27,746 nucleotides of DNA from JADHUC01 sp964617665 (GCA_964617665.1 CAZUAH010000147.1:1-27746); one strand, 5' to 3'. Shown: positions 12,001-16,810, counted from the stretch's first letter. Made by a program: numbers and translations. The notes: generated from the letters alone by a model not told the origin.

Positions 12001-14740
12001 ACTGAGGTTTGTTCAGATTGGGTTCGTCCGGCTGGAGCTTCTCCAACGTCGTCTTGATCGTCTGATGATCTTCGGCCATCGCCAGGGCTACGATGTTTTC
12101 GCTCTTGGCATCAAGGCTGAGCGTGGCGTCTGGTACTAGCGACTGCAGCAGCGTCAGGGTCGACGTGGGATCTGCCTTGGTCAGCGGATAGATGTCCACC
12201 GTTGACGTGGCCTCGGACCCCGTCACCTTTAACTCTTCCAACGACTTCTTGATCGACTCGTGCTCCTGCGAGTCGGTCCACACCAAAAGCCGCTCGCCTC
12301 CAACATCGGATACGATTCTTGTCTCTGGATAAAGCGTCTCCAGCATGCTCACTACGCCGGACGGATCGTCTGATTTGATGGGGTAGACCTGCAGCAGGAA
12401 CTTCTCGACCTCCGGCACATCGCGTTTGAGTTCCTCCATGATTTCCGTGATGACTTCGTGCTGATACGGCCTGCCCCAAACGGCCAGTTCGCCTGGCGTG
12501 CCATCGGTGACGAGTGAGACTCCAGGCAGTTCTTTGCTGAGCGACTGCCACACCGCGTCGAATCGGCGCCGCTGAGACGGCGTTACGGGATAGAACACCA
12601 ACTTGGGTCGCCCTTGAACGAAGGTCGTCTTTTCCATGATTTGGAGAGTCTTCTCGACCTTCGCGTGCTCGGCGGGTGAGGCGATGACCATCAGACGCAT
12701 ACCGCTTTGGTCCAGGGCCACCGTCCCATCGGGGGCGACCTTTTGAATAACCTCGGGGAAGTCCGGCGGCATTGCTAGGGTCAACTCGTAAAACCGCAAC
12801 TCAGGCGTGTCCGGACCGGGTTCGGTGGGCTGCAGGGTTTTCAGGGTGCTGCGAATCACTTCCTGATCGGTTGGCAAGGCAACAGCGATCAGATTGCGTG
12901 TCTTGGTGTCGACGGCCAGTCGCGCATCCGGCAAAATCGTCTGGAAGAGCGACAGCGTGGTCTCGGGATCCACTCTGAACAGTCTGTGGATCTCCAACTG
13001 GGTTGTCTCCCGAGGCGTTGGGACCACCTGCAGCTTGTCGATCACAGTCTTGATCTTCTCGTGCTCGGCTTGCGTAGCCCACGCGACGAGCGTCTTCTTG
13101 TCCGCGTTGATCGACAACTGGGCATCCGCCACGGCGGTCTGCAGTGTTGCAAGCAGCTGCGTCCCCGTCGTGTCGGCCTCCAAGAACGTCACGACTGGGT
13201 ACAGTTCGAGGGTCTGCTGGATCTCTTCGGTCGTGGATTCTTCCATTCGATCCAGCACCTGCTTGATCAAGCTCTGCTGCGACGGCGGAGCGTGCGCGTT
13301 GATCTGCTTCAGTTTGGGGTCAAGTACGAGGGTCGCGGTGGGCACCATTGCCTGCAACACCTGCAGCGCCGTGTCGGGATCGGCGGCGGTCAGCGGGTAC
13401 ACTTCCACGACCGGCGGCTCGGGCTTCGCAGGCGGCGGCGTGGGCTTGATCACCGGCTCAGGGAGAGCTTCGATGATTTCGCTTACGGCCTGCATGCTTC
13501 CGGCCTTGTCCGTCACGAACATCTGCGCCGTGGCGGCAACCGAAACAATCTTGTGGTAGGGGCTCAAGACCGGCTTGATTGCCGTTTCCACGGTTGTCGC
13601 ACTGCGCCGGCCGAGCGCGAACTGGACGGTCACAAGCTCGAACTTTCCGTGCTTGTCGATGTCCTCCAATGCAACTTGCTGTACCAAGCCTCGGGGGATG
13701 TCTTGGGACAGATCAATCACCATCAACATGCGACCTCGGCGGATCAAGGTATAACCCTTGGTGATCAGCACACCGTTCAGCATGTCGATGGCTTCTTTGG
13801 GCGTGTACTCGCGCGTATCGCTGTAGTTAAACGTGCCTGGAGGTGGACGGTCGAGCACCAGTGACAATTCGGCTTGCTCGGCGAACCACGTCAGCACTTC
13901 ATCCCATTGCTGAAAGCGGGACATGAATCGCAGACGCGTCTCGACAGGCTTGCCGAGGAAATCGCCGCGCTGCACTTCGGTCAGCACCGCGGCCAGCTTC
14001 GTCTCGCTCGCTTCAATGATCGTGGCGCGTTCCTCGTCCGTTGCTTCGGGAGCCGCGGCCAGTGCGGCGGCTCGTTTCTCCAGCAAGTCGGCAATCTCAT
14101 CATTTTGCTCGGCTGAGAGGCTCAACTGCTGCGCAACTTGCGGATCGCCAAGCTGATCAAAGGTAGGCGGCTCTTCGACTACCTCTTCCGCAACCGGTGT
14201 TTCCGATTCGTCCATCGTAGCCTCAGCGGGCGCGGCGCTGGGTGTCTCAACTGACGGCTTGGCGGCAGTCGGAGCCTCGGCTGCCTTTGCGGGAGGCGCT
14301 TCTTCAGGCGGTTTGGCGGCCGGCGGTTCTTCTGTTGGTTTGGCCGCGGGCTCCGCTACTGCCGGCTTGGCGGGAGGAGGCTCCACCGCCGGTTTGGTGG
14401 GCGGCGCCTCTTCGGCTGGCTTTGCAGCAGGAGGCTCCTCTGTGGGCTTGGCTGCGGGTGCCTCTTCGGCTGGCTTGGTCGCGGGTGTTGCCTCGGCGGG
14501 TTTCGCCACGGGAGGTTCCGCCGTCGGCTTTGCGGGAGTCGCCTCTTCTGTTGGCTTAGCGCGTGGTACCGCCTCGGCTGGCTTGGCCGTGGGCGGCTCC
14601 TCGGCAGGCGTCGCCACAGGTGGCTTGCCGGACGGTGCAGGATCGTCTTGAGCGATCAACGGTCCGCTAGACAAGAGGACGGCGAGCAGGCCGGCAAGAA
14701 CAGAAAAACGTATGCGGAAGCGGGCAATATGAACAATCAC
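1..14740 (-). CDS. Giant exported protein with ~67 tandem secretin N-domain-like modules (3' end outside window)
   Basis: One open frame of at least 4,913 codons; translations at both window-side and 5' ends are in the same frame, and no stop was met in the stretches translated. The chosen start is GTG at 14740, preceded by GGAG with 8-nt spacing; an in-frame TGA lies about 40 nt upstream and there is no in-frame ATG between them. Residues 1-26 form a signal peptide (basic start, Leu/Val-rich core, Ile-Ala-Gln cut region). Residues ~34-172 are Pro/Ala/Lys/Glu-rich. Residues ~265-335 resemble an N0/STN domain (a Trp-Asp-Glu-Val-Leu helix, then Tyr-Thr-Leu-Ile-Arg-Arg). Residues ~365-425 resemble an N1 domain. 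From ~447 to the window edge run ~67 modules of ~66 aa with a Val-Tyr-x-Leu strand, a Pro-x-Ala step, and the motif AWAxxxDHxxI. In known secretins such domains form stacked periplasmic rings; here the role is unknown. A C-terminal secretin barrel beyond the window is possible but unseen. Confidence 0.9.
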   Translation of the reverse strand, partial: MIVHIARFRIRFSVLAGLLAVLLSSGPLIAQDDPAPSGKPPVATPAEEPPTAKPAEAVPRAKPTEEATPAKPTAEPPVAKPAEATPATKPAEEAPAAKPTEEPPAAKPAEEAPPTKPAVEPPPAKPAVAEPAAKPTEEPPAAKPPEEAPPAKAAEAPTAAKPSVETPSAAPAEATMDESETPVAEEVVEEPPTFDQLGDPQVAQQLSLSAEQNDEIADLLEKRAAALAAAPEATDEERATIIEASETKLAAVLTEVQRGDFLGKPVETRLRFMSRFQQWDEVLTWFAEQAELSLVLDRPPPGTFNYSDTREYTPKEAIDMLNGVLITKGYTLIRRGRMLMVIDLSQDIPRGLVQQVALEDIDKHGKFELVTVQFALGRRSATTVETAIKPVLSPYHKIVSVAATAQMFVTDKAGSMQAVSEIIEALPEPVIKPTPPPAKPEPPVVEVYPLTAADPDTALQVLQAMVPTATLVLDPKLKQINAHAPPSQQSLIKQVLDRMEESTTEEIQQTLELYPVVTFLEADTTGTQLLATLQTAVADAQLSINADKKTLVAWATQAEHEKIKTVIDKLQVVPTPRETTQLEIHRLFRVDPETTLSLFQTILPDARLAVDTKTRNLIAVALPTDQEVIRSTLKTLQPTEPGPDTPELRFYELTLAMPPDFPEVIQKVAPDGTVALDQSGMRLMVIASPAEHAKVEKTLQIMEKTTFVQGRPKLVFYPVTPSQRRRFDAVWQSLSKELPGVSLVTDGTPGELAVWGRPYQHEVITEIMEELKRDVPEVEKFLLQVYPIKSDDPSGVVSMLETLYPETRIVSDVGGERLLVWTDSQEHESIKKSLEELKVTGSEATSTVDIYPLTKADPTSTLTLLQSLVPDATLSLDAKSENIVALAMAEDHQTIKTTLEKLQPDEPNLNKPQLQFYACDDEPPANLVSILQAQAPKAEITVDSESKRLVVLATPTDQETVRSIIEKFQEGSPSDEEAELVVYPIKDADPTSAMTVLQKLVPDAELTLDTNSENLTAIAVPSDHEIIKKTLDTLQTAAAGPESPQLQFYALPRGPPADLVSILQTQTPKANITVEADNKRLVVLATPADHETVKAIIQKYEEATPDDGEANLAVYPIKSADATSALALLQQLVPEAQLSLDAKSENLIAVAVTKDHDTITEALETLESAAAGSDASQMQFYAFDEAPPANLTEILQNLAPKAQITLDAENKRLVVVATTADHEKIKATVDQFQKAVQAEGKPELTVYPIKSADPTSVLTMLQQLYPGEQILLDSTSKRLLVWAKADDQASIKASLEQLTGASPMETPQLEIYRLTKADPAATLTLLQTLVPEAQLTLDSNTNNLIALAVPGDQQVIKATIEQLQPAATDPDTPSLQFHPLSRAPSDSLVSVLQNLAPQAQVTADAENERLMVVATADDHQMIKGVIEEFEASTPPEEKGKLAVYPVTQAQRRRFEAALQTLTEDLPSVQVLPTSEPGELAIWAKPSEHLQVVELLKQLEADVPLDEKPQLMAYTLKSAEPTAVSEVLTKLFPDIEVVTDEKTRKVMVWAPPADQPRISAAVQQIDSGEPGEWEQIFKAHSVPNADLTVALQAVQQLLPEVTFTSDSTAGTILAWATKADHDKIAKMLEELQAGSDKASTAVVYTLEEADLLDVTPIVTFLASAFPDSRFSAGTQPDQVVAWANSKDHEQIKTLIEQMAQKPSADSEPKATVYHLKSITAASAEPILQTAVPQANITVDADNPKRLTVWARASEHETIDGILQEIDVEGDVELSSSAVVYTIEGIDASGISYALTFLSGAFPEARFTQGVGAGQVVAWAPPKEHEQIKTLVDQLSQKSASEVSVYTLKSITAASAIEVLQSALPNAKYTADAENPRRLTAWASQADHEKIKAIVEKIDVEGTADPDAPQLQLYPLDQEPPDSLVTILQSLAPEAEVTADAENKRLAVLASPADQEKIKAAVDQFQQASPAQGKPVLAVYSIRSADPSSVLSMLQTLYPNQQFVLDPTTNRLMAWASPEDQKSITESLEQITGTTGDQQSRFQPYPIRGITTATDAATLVSTLQPLVPDAKLTVGADFKNLIVWATPTDHEVIRQAVEQLGHGASPQNTPQLEVYHLTKANPDTTLALLQNLVPDAQLSLDPQTNNLIALAVPGDQQVIKATLEQLQPGASGPNMPELRFHSLSREPTDDLVSVLKELVPHAQITADAENKRLTVVATPEDHDAIKKVVDEYETSTPPEERGTLMIYPATPAQQRRFEAALGQLSEDLPSVQVLPNSEPGELAIWAVPTEHIRVAELLKRLEGDVASDERPRLAAYTLKSAEPAAVSELLTKLFPDVEVVIDEKTRKVMVWARLEDQARISEAIEQIDSGKPGQWEEEFKAYPLPDGDPAVAVEMLGQLIPDARLSSDSKAGTILAWGTKSDHEKIAQMLEELKAAPGSATSAVIYTLEGVDPLNSSYVIQFLTTAFPNVHFSPGVEPDQVVAWGSTKDHQQVQALIDQLTKTSPETAPKVAVYDLKATTAANAVDVLQTAVPQAKLTTDADNPQRLTAWARTSEHDAIKNILLEIDVEGDPQLASTVAVYKLEGMSSRGAIYAIRFLADLFPKVTFTLGAEEGQIVAWASAKDHPQIKAMIEQLTQASPTDVEVYALKSITAASASQVLSSAVPGAELTVDAQDPQRLTALATAEAHENIKTILEKIDIEGAADSAATAVIYTLEGMDANTSYYAVRFLTRAFINARFVSGAQPDQLVAWATPKDHLDIKSLIDQMSQKPPPELAPKVAVYALDFLSATDARQVLQTAVPKAEINISTADPNRLTVWARPADHDMIASILQEIDVEGDVESASTAVVYKLEGLTSSGSIYAMRFLTSAFPNARFTVGPQSGQIVAWASAKDHAEIKAMVDQLVDDRPTDVAVYALKSISATNASQVLRSAVPDAELTVDAADPQRLTALGSAEDHETIKKILATIDVEGAADSGAKAVIYRIKGMDTRTGYYKLRFLANAFPKANFVQGTTGDEIVAWATEKDHEQIKSLIDQFGEEAASEIVVYSLKNITATNASTVLRTAVPQAEVTVDTDNPQRFTAWARQEDHDAIKKILATIDIEGDEDSSATVVVYNVEGMSRSGAYYAVSFLSTTFPKARFTAGVDAGQVVAWASAKDHEQIKALVDQMTKEPETDVAVYSLKSITTANAMQVLQTAVPNAKLTADTEDPQRLTAVASTEDHEALKKILETIDVEGAVDSSANAVIYTIKGMDTTSGYYKLRFLSRAFPNASFVQGTEGDQIVAWATAKDHEKIKGLIDQFGEEAASDIVVYSLKNITAANASTVLQTAVPQAKITVDADNPQRMTAWARQEDHDAIKKILATIDIEGDADSSATVVIYNLEGMTSTGAIYAVRFLTTTFPKARFTVGAQPGQVVAWASAKDHEQIKTLVDQMTEEPETDVAVYSLKSITAASAVQVLQSAVLNAKLTTDTDDPQRLTAVASTEDHEAIKKILETIDVEGTVDSTAKAVIYTIKGMDARSGYDKLLFLNRAFPSASFVQGTEGDQIVAWATAKDHEKIKSLIDQFGEEAASEIVVYSLQNITAASASTVLQTAVPQANVTVDADNPQRFTAWARQEDHTEIEKILAVIDVEGGADSAATAVIYTLEGVDTYGATYAVRFLTTAFPKARIVSGAQTGQVVAWATPKDHVEIKNLIDQMSQGPPPERAPKLTVYSLKFISGADASQVLQTAVPQAKLNVSIDDPLRLSAWARPSEHETIATILQELDVEGDAETTSTAVVYTMEGMTYSGTAYAVRFLMTAFPKARFTAGATPGQVVAWASAKDHEQIKTLVDQMTEEPESDVAVYSLKAITAASAVQVLQSAVPNAKLTADTADPQRLTAVASTEDHGAIKKIIETIDVEGAVDSAATAVIYTIKGMDTRTGYYKLRFLASAFPNASFTLGAEGDQIVAWATTKDQEKIKKLIDQFGEEAASEIVVYSLKNISASSASSVLQTAVPQAEITVDADNPQRLTAWARQEDHDTIKKILATIDIEDDADSSATVAVYRLEGMTLSGAIYAVRFLTTTFPKARFTVGAQPGQVVAWASAKDHEEIKTLVDQMTEEPESDVAVYSLKSITAASAVQVLQSAVPNAKLTADTDDPQRLTAVGSAEDHVAIKKIIETIDVEGDPDSVATAVIYTIKGMDALTSASKLTFLSSAFPNASFTQGTEGDQIVAWATVKDHEKIKSIIDQFDEEAASEIVVYSLENISASDASIVLQTAVPQAEITVSADNPHRVTAWARQEDHDAIQKILTTIDVEDDADSSATVVVYTLESRTLGGAIYAVRFLTETFPKARFTIGVAPGRVVAWASAKEHEQIKPLIDKINEEPESVVAVYSLKSITAASALDVLQLAIPDAKLTADIDDPQRLTAVAIAEDHETIKKIIETIDVEGDAESMSRAVVYTLEGMESENVLAALSFLGEAFPDARFAQGAEADQVVAWASAKDHEKIKSLIEQLGQEAASEIVVYTLKNMLASSAAQVLQTAVPQAELTVDTEDPQRLTAWARATDHDTIKTILEKIDVESDPASAATVVIYGLEGMDSSNVVYTVSFLIKTFPKARFTVGTDPGQLVAWASAKDHEKIKELVDELNKGLPPERAPKASLYVLENISGAEAIEVLQAALPDAIFTPATEDPKRLTAWAKPLDHQRIVDILQTIDIEADPELAARAAIYALEGMSQTHAIYSVRFLQQAVPDARLTLGADTTQLVAWASPKDHETIKELVKQLIEESPESARTAKVYNLQHATAENAIQMLSTALPEATLNVGADTSQLIAWARPNDHKKIETIIEQLETKGPPETEPQAIVYTVPSSTATEAMRILRETVPQAKLTIGSEPHQLIAWARPADHEVIGQLVEKMGEKGPDELAPRVAVYKVEAGDATEA
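1711..6080 (-). repeat. Higher-order repeat: four-module 792-nt unit, about five copies
   Basis: The same coding landmark (ccgaagccca or close variant) occurs at 1711, 2503, 3295, 4495 and 5287. Three intervals are exactly 792 nt (264 codons, four modules); the fourth is 1,200 nt, i.e. 792 plus 408 nt, which corresponds to two extra modules at about 3480-3890. Surrounding sequence in each copy is closely similar. This shows that the array grew by in-frame duplication of four-module blocks, with one copy carrying a two-module insertion. Confidence 0.85.
7081..8450 (-). repeat. Segmental duplication, copy 1 (partner at 9481-10850)
   Basis: Landmarks in this block recur at a near-constant offset of 2,403 nt (801 codons): for example cagacc at 7695 and 10098, the Arg-Arg-Arg-Phe-Glu-Ala codons at 7972 and 10375, and aacggcca at 8291 and 10694. 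Towards the left edge the offset is 2,400 nt, so one codon was gained or lost. The distance equals twelve modules. The block includes an aberrant module with an Arg-Arg-Phe-Glu-Ala-Ala-Leu helix that lacks the usual Val-Tyr-x-Leu lead-in. Confidence 0.8.
9481..10850 (-). repeat. Segmental duplication, copy 2 (partner at 7081-8450)
   Basis: This is the partner of the block at 7081-8450, offset 2,400-2,403 nt. A third, more diverged relative of its Arg-Arg-Phe module lies near 12556, another 2,181 nt (727 codons, eleven modules) upstream in the gene. The copies therefore mark successive large in-frame duplications, older ones towards the 5' end of the gene. Confidence 0.8.
10860..12250 (-). repeat. 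Two-module 396-nt repeat within the array
   Basis: The motif gccagtacgaccag occurs at 11487 and 11883, exactly 396 nt (132 codons, two modules) apart, and a related copy lies near 11090. The two flavours in this block differ: one carries Asn-Leu-Ile/Thr-Ala-Ile/Val-Ala before the Asp-His motif, the other Lys-Arg-Leu-Val-Val-Leu-Ala. The period differs from the four-module period in the left part of the gene, so different parts of the array expanded with different units. Confidence 0.7.
14225..14640 (-). repeat. Low-complexity Pro/Ala/Lys/Glu stalk coding region
   Basis: Codons in this stretch encode imperfect repeats of the type Ala-Lys-Pro-Ala/Thr-Glu-Glu-Ala/Pro-Pro, roughly residues 34-172 of the giant protein, directly after the signal peptide. 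Such sequences usually form extended, flexible or wall-associated linkers. It separates the export signal from a predicted coil/helix and the N0-like domain. Confidence 0.8.
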
Positions 14741-15161
14741 GGCCAACACTCCATTGGTATTAGCGTTAAGCGGGCGGGATCATGGGCGCGTGTTGCGTCT
14801 AGACTTCATCCAAAGCCAGATGCGACGGTTGGAAATAGAACCTAACGTCAGCCGCTGGGCGGCGAAGATTATCGCGTTGGTGGGGCAGTTGGTGATGTTG
14901 GGTAAGCCGTTAGCAACGCCCTGTTTGCAACATTCTGCGCTAATATCCAGGATACTCACACATATCGCGCAGGTAAACTTAATTCCGGCTGGCTAGGGCT
15001 CGTTTGATCCTATAGGAGCGCGGCTGGTCGCGACATCGATCGGCTGCAATCTGGATGCCAGGAAGGTTGAGTCAGGCAAGGCAGGACAAGGCAAGAACTG
15101 GCACCTAGATCCTACAATTGTTATAATCTCCTAAAATAGCGCAAAACGTCAAGGTATCGCA
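14741..15161. other. Divergent intergenic region between the giant gene and the BON gene
   Basis: About 420 nt without a convincing gene. It must hold the promoter of the giant gene (leftward) and of the BON-like gene (rightward). I see no RNA gene and no clear hairpin terminator. A purine-rich stretch at about 15071-15097 contains short overlapping repeats of caaggca/gacaaggcaag. A small plus-strand reading frame at 14754-14996 shows no recognisable protein features and no good ribosome site, so it is not called. Confidence 0.6.
15122..15127 (+). promoter_or_regulatory. Putative -10 box (TATAAT) of the BON-like gene
   Basis: A perfect TATAAT lies 38 nt before the ATG at 15165, in a locally AT-rich stretch of an otherwise GC-rich region. 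A matching -35 box is weak: the hexamer 17 nt upstream (tggcac, 15099) is a poor TTGACA match. It is a plausible housekeeping-type promoter element, not proven. Confidence 0.4.
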
Positions 15162-15164
15162 GTG

Positions 15165-15896
15165 ATGAAACGAAATCCCGCACTTGTGGCGACCACCGTT
15201 GCCGTCTTGCTGAGCTGCTGCGGAGAAGCAGACGCTCAGTTGTTTGGGCAACGGAATTTGGGCGGATCTTTGTCGCGACGTCCTAGTCGGGCGACTCAGC
15301 CTTCCAACGCATCTCGGCAGAGTCAAGCGGCGAGCCCGTTGCGTCGTATGACGGACTCGATGTTCGAGGGTGCGGGCTCCATCGATGAAACGGCCCGCTA
15401 TCTGCGTGAGAATCGGCAGGCCACGGACTTCGTCGGTTCTGACTTGGGGGAAGCACGCGGTTTCGTGGGAAGCCAACAGGCCACCGAGGTAGGGGGTGAC
15501 GCAGAGATTACGTCGGCAATCGACGAGTTTCAACTCGAATTGTCACCGGACGCCAACATGACCGCCCAGCCAGTGATTCCGGCGAGAACGGGCATGTATC
15601 CGCCAAGGTTGCAGGTGAGTTTCGACTTCCAGCCTTTGTCGGTAGGCGCGGTCAATGTGAAGCTTGCTGATCGTCTGGGATCGATCTTGTCCCTGGACGA
15701 TTCCAGTTCGATCGAGGTGTTGGTGGAAGACGACGTGGCCATTCTGCGTGGTGAGGTTGCCTCCGAACGCGATCGGCGGAGGGCTGGGTTGTTGGTTCTC
15801 TTGGAACCTGGAATCGCTGATTCCCGAAACGAGTTGAAAGTGAATCCAGCCGCCGCGAAGGCTGATACTCCCGTTCTACGGGCGGTTGATCAGTAG
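15165..15896 (+). CDS. Exported BON-like domain protein
   Basis: Encodes 243 aa from the ATG at 15165; a GTG directly before it (15162) is an alternative start, with AAGG at 15151 serving either. The N-terminus has Lys-Arg then a hydrophobic core, with a likely signal peptidase I site after Ala-Asp-Ala (about residue 24), so the product is exported. Residues ~30-110 are Ser/Arg/Gln-rich and include Phe-Val-Gly-Ser motifs of a kind I associate with planctomycete small exported proteins. The last ~85 residues resemble a BON domain: Val-Lys-Leu-Ala-Asp, then Ser-Ile-Glu-Val-Leu-Val-Glu-Asp-Asp-Val-Ala-Ile-Leu-Arg-Gly-Glu-Val-Ala and an Arg-rich helix. BON domains are linked to membrane or periplasmic association. 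It is divergent from the giant gene and convergent with, and overlapping, the lipoprotein gene. Any role with the secretion genes is inferred only from position. Confidence 0.75.
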   Translation: MKRNPALVATTVAVLLSCCGEADAQLFGQRNLGGSLSRRPSRATQPSNASRQSQAASPLRRMTDSMFEGAGSIDETARYLRENRQATDFVGSDLGEARGFVGSQQATEVGGDAEITSAIDEFQLELSPDANMTAQPVIPARTGMYPPRLQVSFDFQPLSVGAVNVKLADRLGSILSLDDSSSIEVLVEDDVAILRGEVASERDRRRAGLLVLLEPGIADSRNELKVNPAAAKADTPVLRAVDQ

Positions 15897-16797
15897 CCTG
15901 TGGCACAATCTCGGCGGCCCGACGAGCATACGAGGCCGCTGGCTGCGTCCTGATACTTGGCGTCCCTTGCTCGCGCATCGGGTTAGTATCAACTCTGGTC
16001 GTTCGTGGTATTACCGTCCGGTGGCTTGCTGTGTGGCCGCTAGATCCGATGAGCAGCCTGCTGGCAACCCGCGGCGGCAGGTCGATCGTGGTGGTGGCCA
16101 TTTTCGCGTTCGGGCTGGTGTATCCATTCGCCGCTTTGCCTGGTCGCGTTTCGTACGATACCTGCTGTGCCGGGTATCGACGTTGGGGATCGGAGGCGCC
16201 TAGGTTGTAATGGGGCGCCGGGGCATTGTCGGCGGGCTCGGGCTGCGTGCCTGGCAGATTCAGGTGAGCGATCGTCGAGGTCACGTTCTTGCCACTGGTG
16301 TCCTCGAATCGAGCAATCAGACTGATTCGCCGCTGGCGACCACCGAGTTCGTCCCATGGAAGCCAAAAGCTGTAGGACGGCCCCAGTGCGGATTCGCTCT
16401 CGTGCTTGGGCACCATCTCAGCCGGGAAGACGAATTTCTTCTCCGGCGCCGGATCGTTGGGATCTGGGCTGTCGTCGTCGAATGCATAGACGGTCAAACG
16501 ACCATCGACTTGGACTGGAGCCTCCTGCCCATCCGCGTGGAACATCAAGCGGCCGCCAAATCCGCGCACGGCCGATTTGCCCGGCTGGTGCAGCGTTGCG
16601 TTCGTCCACACGGCGGCAATGCGGTCTGGAGTTTGTGGCCTGGAATCTGGTACATAGACCGACAGACTGTCGCTCAAATCAAATTTCGTACATCCACACA
16701 GCGCGGCGACAACCAGCAGCCCAATGGTGCCAGCCACACCGCCGCGGATGTGGGTGTCGGTACCGTTCGTTTTCTGTTTGTCCGGGTTCCGGTGCAT
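15652..16797 (-). CDS. Lipoprotein of unknown function downstream of gspD
   Basis: The start is the ATG at 16797, 13 nt after the gspD stop, giving 381 aa; a much longer upstream extension of this frame would run inside gspD and is rejected. The N-terminus is basic, then hydrophobic, with a lipobox Leu-Cys-Gly-Cys (lipidated Cys36), followed by Thr, not Asp, so an outer-membrane destination is plausible. Residues ~40-185 are folded-looking: Gly-Arg-Leu-Met-Phe, Val-Asp-Gly-Arg-Leu-Thr-Val-Tyr-Ala-Phe-Asp-Asp, and Ser-Phe-Trp-Leu-Pro-Trp. Beyond ~185 it is Pro/Arg/Thr-rich and low complexity; the last ~80 codons lie antisense to the BON gene. Tight spacing puts it in the gspD transcription unit. 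It could act as a pilotin or secretin-associated lipoprotein, but it shows no recognisable pilotin family signature. Confidence 0.75.
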   Translation of the reverse strand: MHRNPDKQKTNGTDTHIRGGVAGTIGLLVVAALCGCTKFDLSDSLSVYVPDSRPQTPDRIAAVWTNATLHQPGKSAVRGFGGRLMFHADGQEAPVQVDGRLTVYAFDDDSPDPNDPAPEKKFVFPAEMVPKHESESALGPSYSFWLPWDELGGRQRRISLIARFEDTSGKNVTSTIAHLNLPGTQPEPADNAPAPHYNLGASDPQRRYPAQQVSYETRPGKAANGYTSPNAKMATTTIDLPPRVASRLLIGSSGHTASHRTVIPRTTRVDTNPMREQGTPSIRTQPAASYARRAAEIVPQATDQPPVEREYQPSRRLDSLSTRFGNQRFQVPREPTTQPSADRVRRQPHHAEWPRRLPPTPRSNWNRPGTRSIPDDQQASH

Positions 16798-16810
16798 TAG
16801 CGTAACTGTA

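Larger units (their letters stand above)
1..13415 (-). repeat. Tandem array of about 67 modules of ~66 codons (secretin N / NolW-like)
   Basis: I counted the conserved Asp-His (or equivalent) codons of the module along the minus strand. They recur about every 200 nt from ~13270 to ~105, giving about 67 units with a mean spacing near 199 nt. A typical module reads: Val-Tyr-Thr-Leu strand, a helix with Ala-x-x-x-Leu, a Pro-x-Ala turn, a beta strand, Asn/Gln-x-Leu-x-Ala-Trp-Ala, then Asp-His-x-x-Ile-Lys and an amphipathic helix. This matches the order of elements in Secretin_N/NolW domains, and the gspD modules further right (for example residues 504-567) share it. Two main flavours alternate: one with Val-Val-Ala-Trp-Ala after a Phe-Pro-x-Ala-Arg-Phe strand, and one with Arg-Leu-Thr-Ala-Trp-Ala after Val-Pro-x-Ala-Lys-Leu. 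The exact unit count is by eye. Confidence 0.88.

Noticed and set aside
1..13415. CRISPR array or non-coding satellite as the explanation of the ~200-nt periodicity
   Set aside because: Repeats are degenerate at DNA level, conserved at protein level, keep one frame, and have no constant repeats or unique spacers.
1..13415. TPR, HEAT or other helical-repeat solenoid
   Set aside because: Modules mix beta strands with helices and end in the Leu-x-Ala-Trp-Ala ... Asp-His-x-x-Ile pattern seen in secretin N-domains; they are not pure helix pairs.
12986..13864. A 292-codon plus-strand frame opposite the N0/N1 region
   Set aside because: The minus frame carries clear domain features here; the plus product is rich in Arg, His and Gly and resembles nothing known.
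14754..14996. Small plus-strand gene in the divergent intergenic region
   Set aside because: No ribosome site, no recognisable domain, and it overlaps the likely promoter region of the giant gene.
15099..15114. Sigma-54 type -24/-12 promoter (tggcac)
   Set aside because: The tggcac element is present but the -12 part reads tcct, not ttgc.
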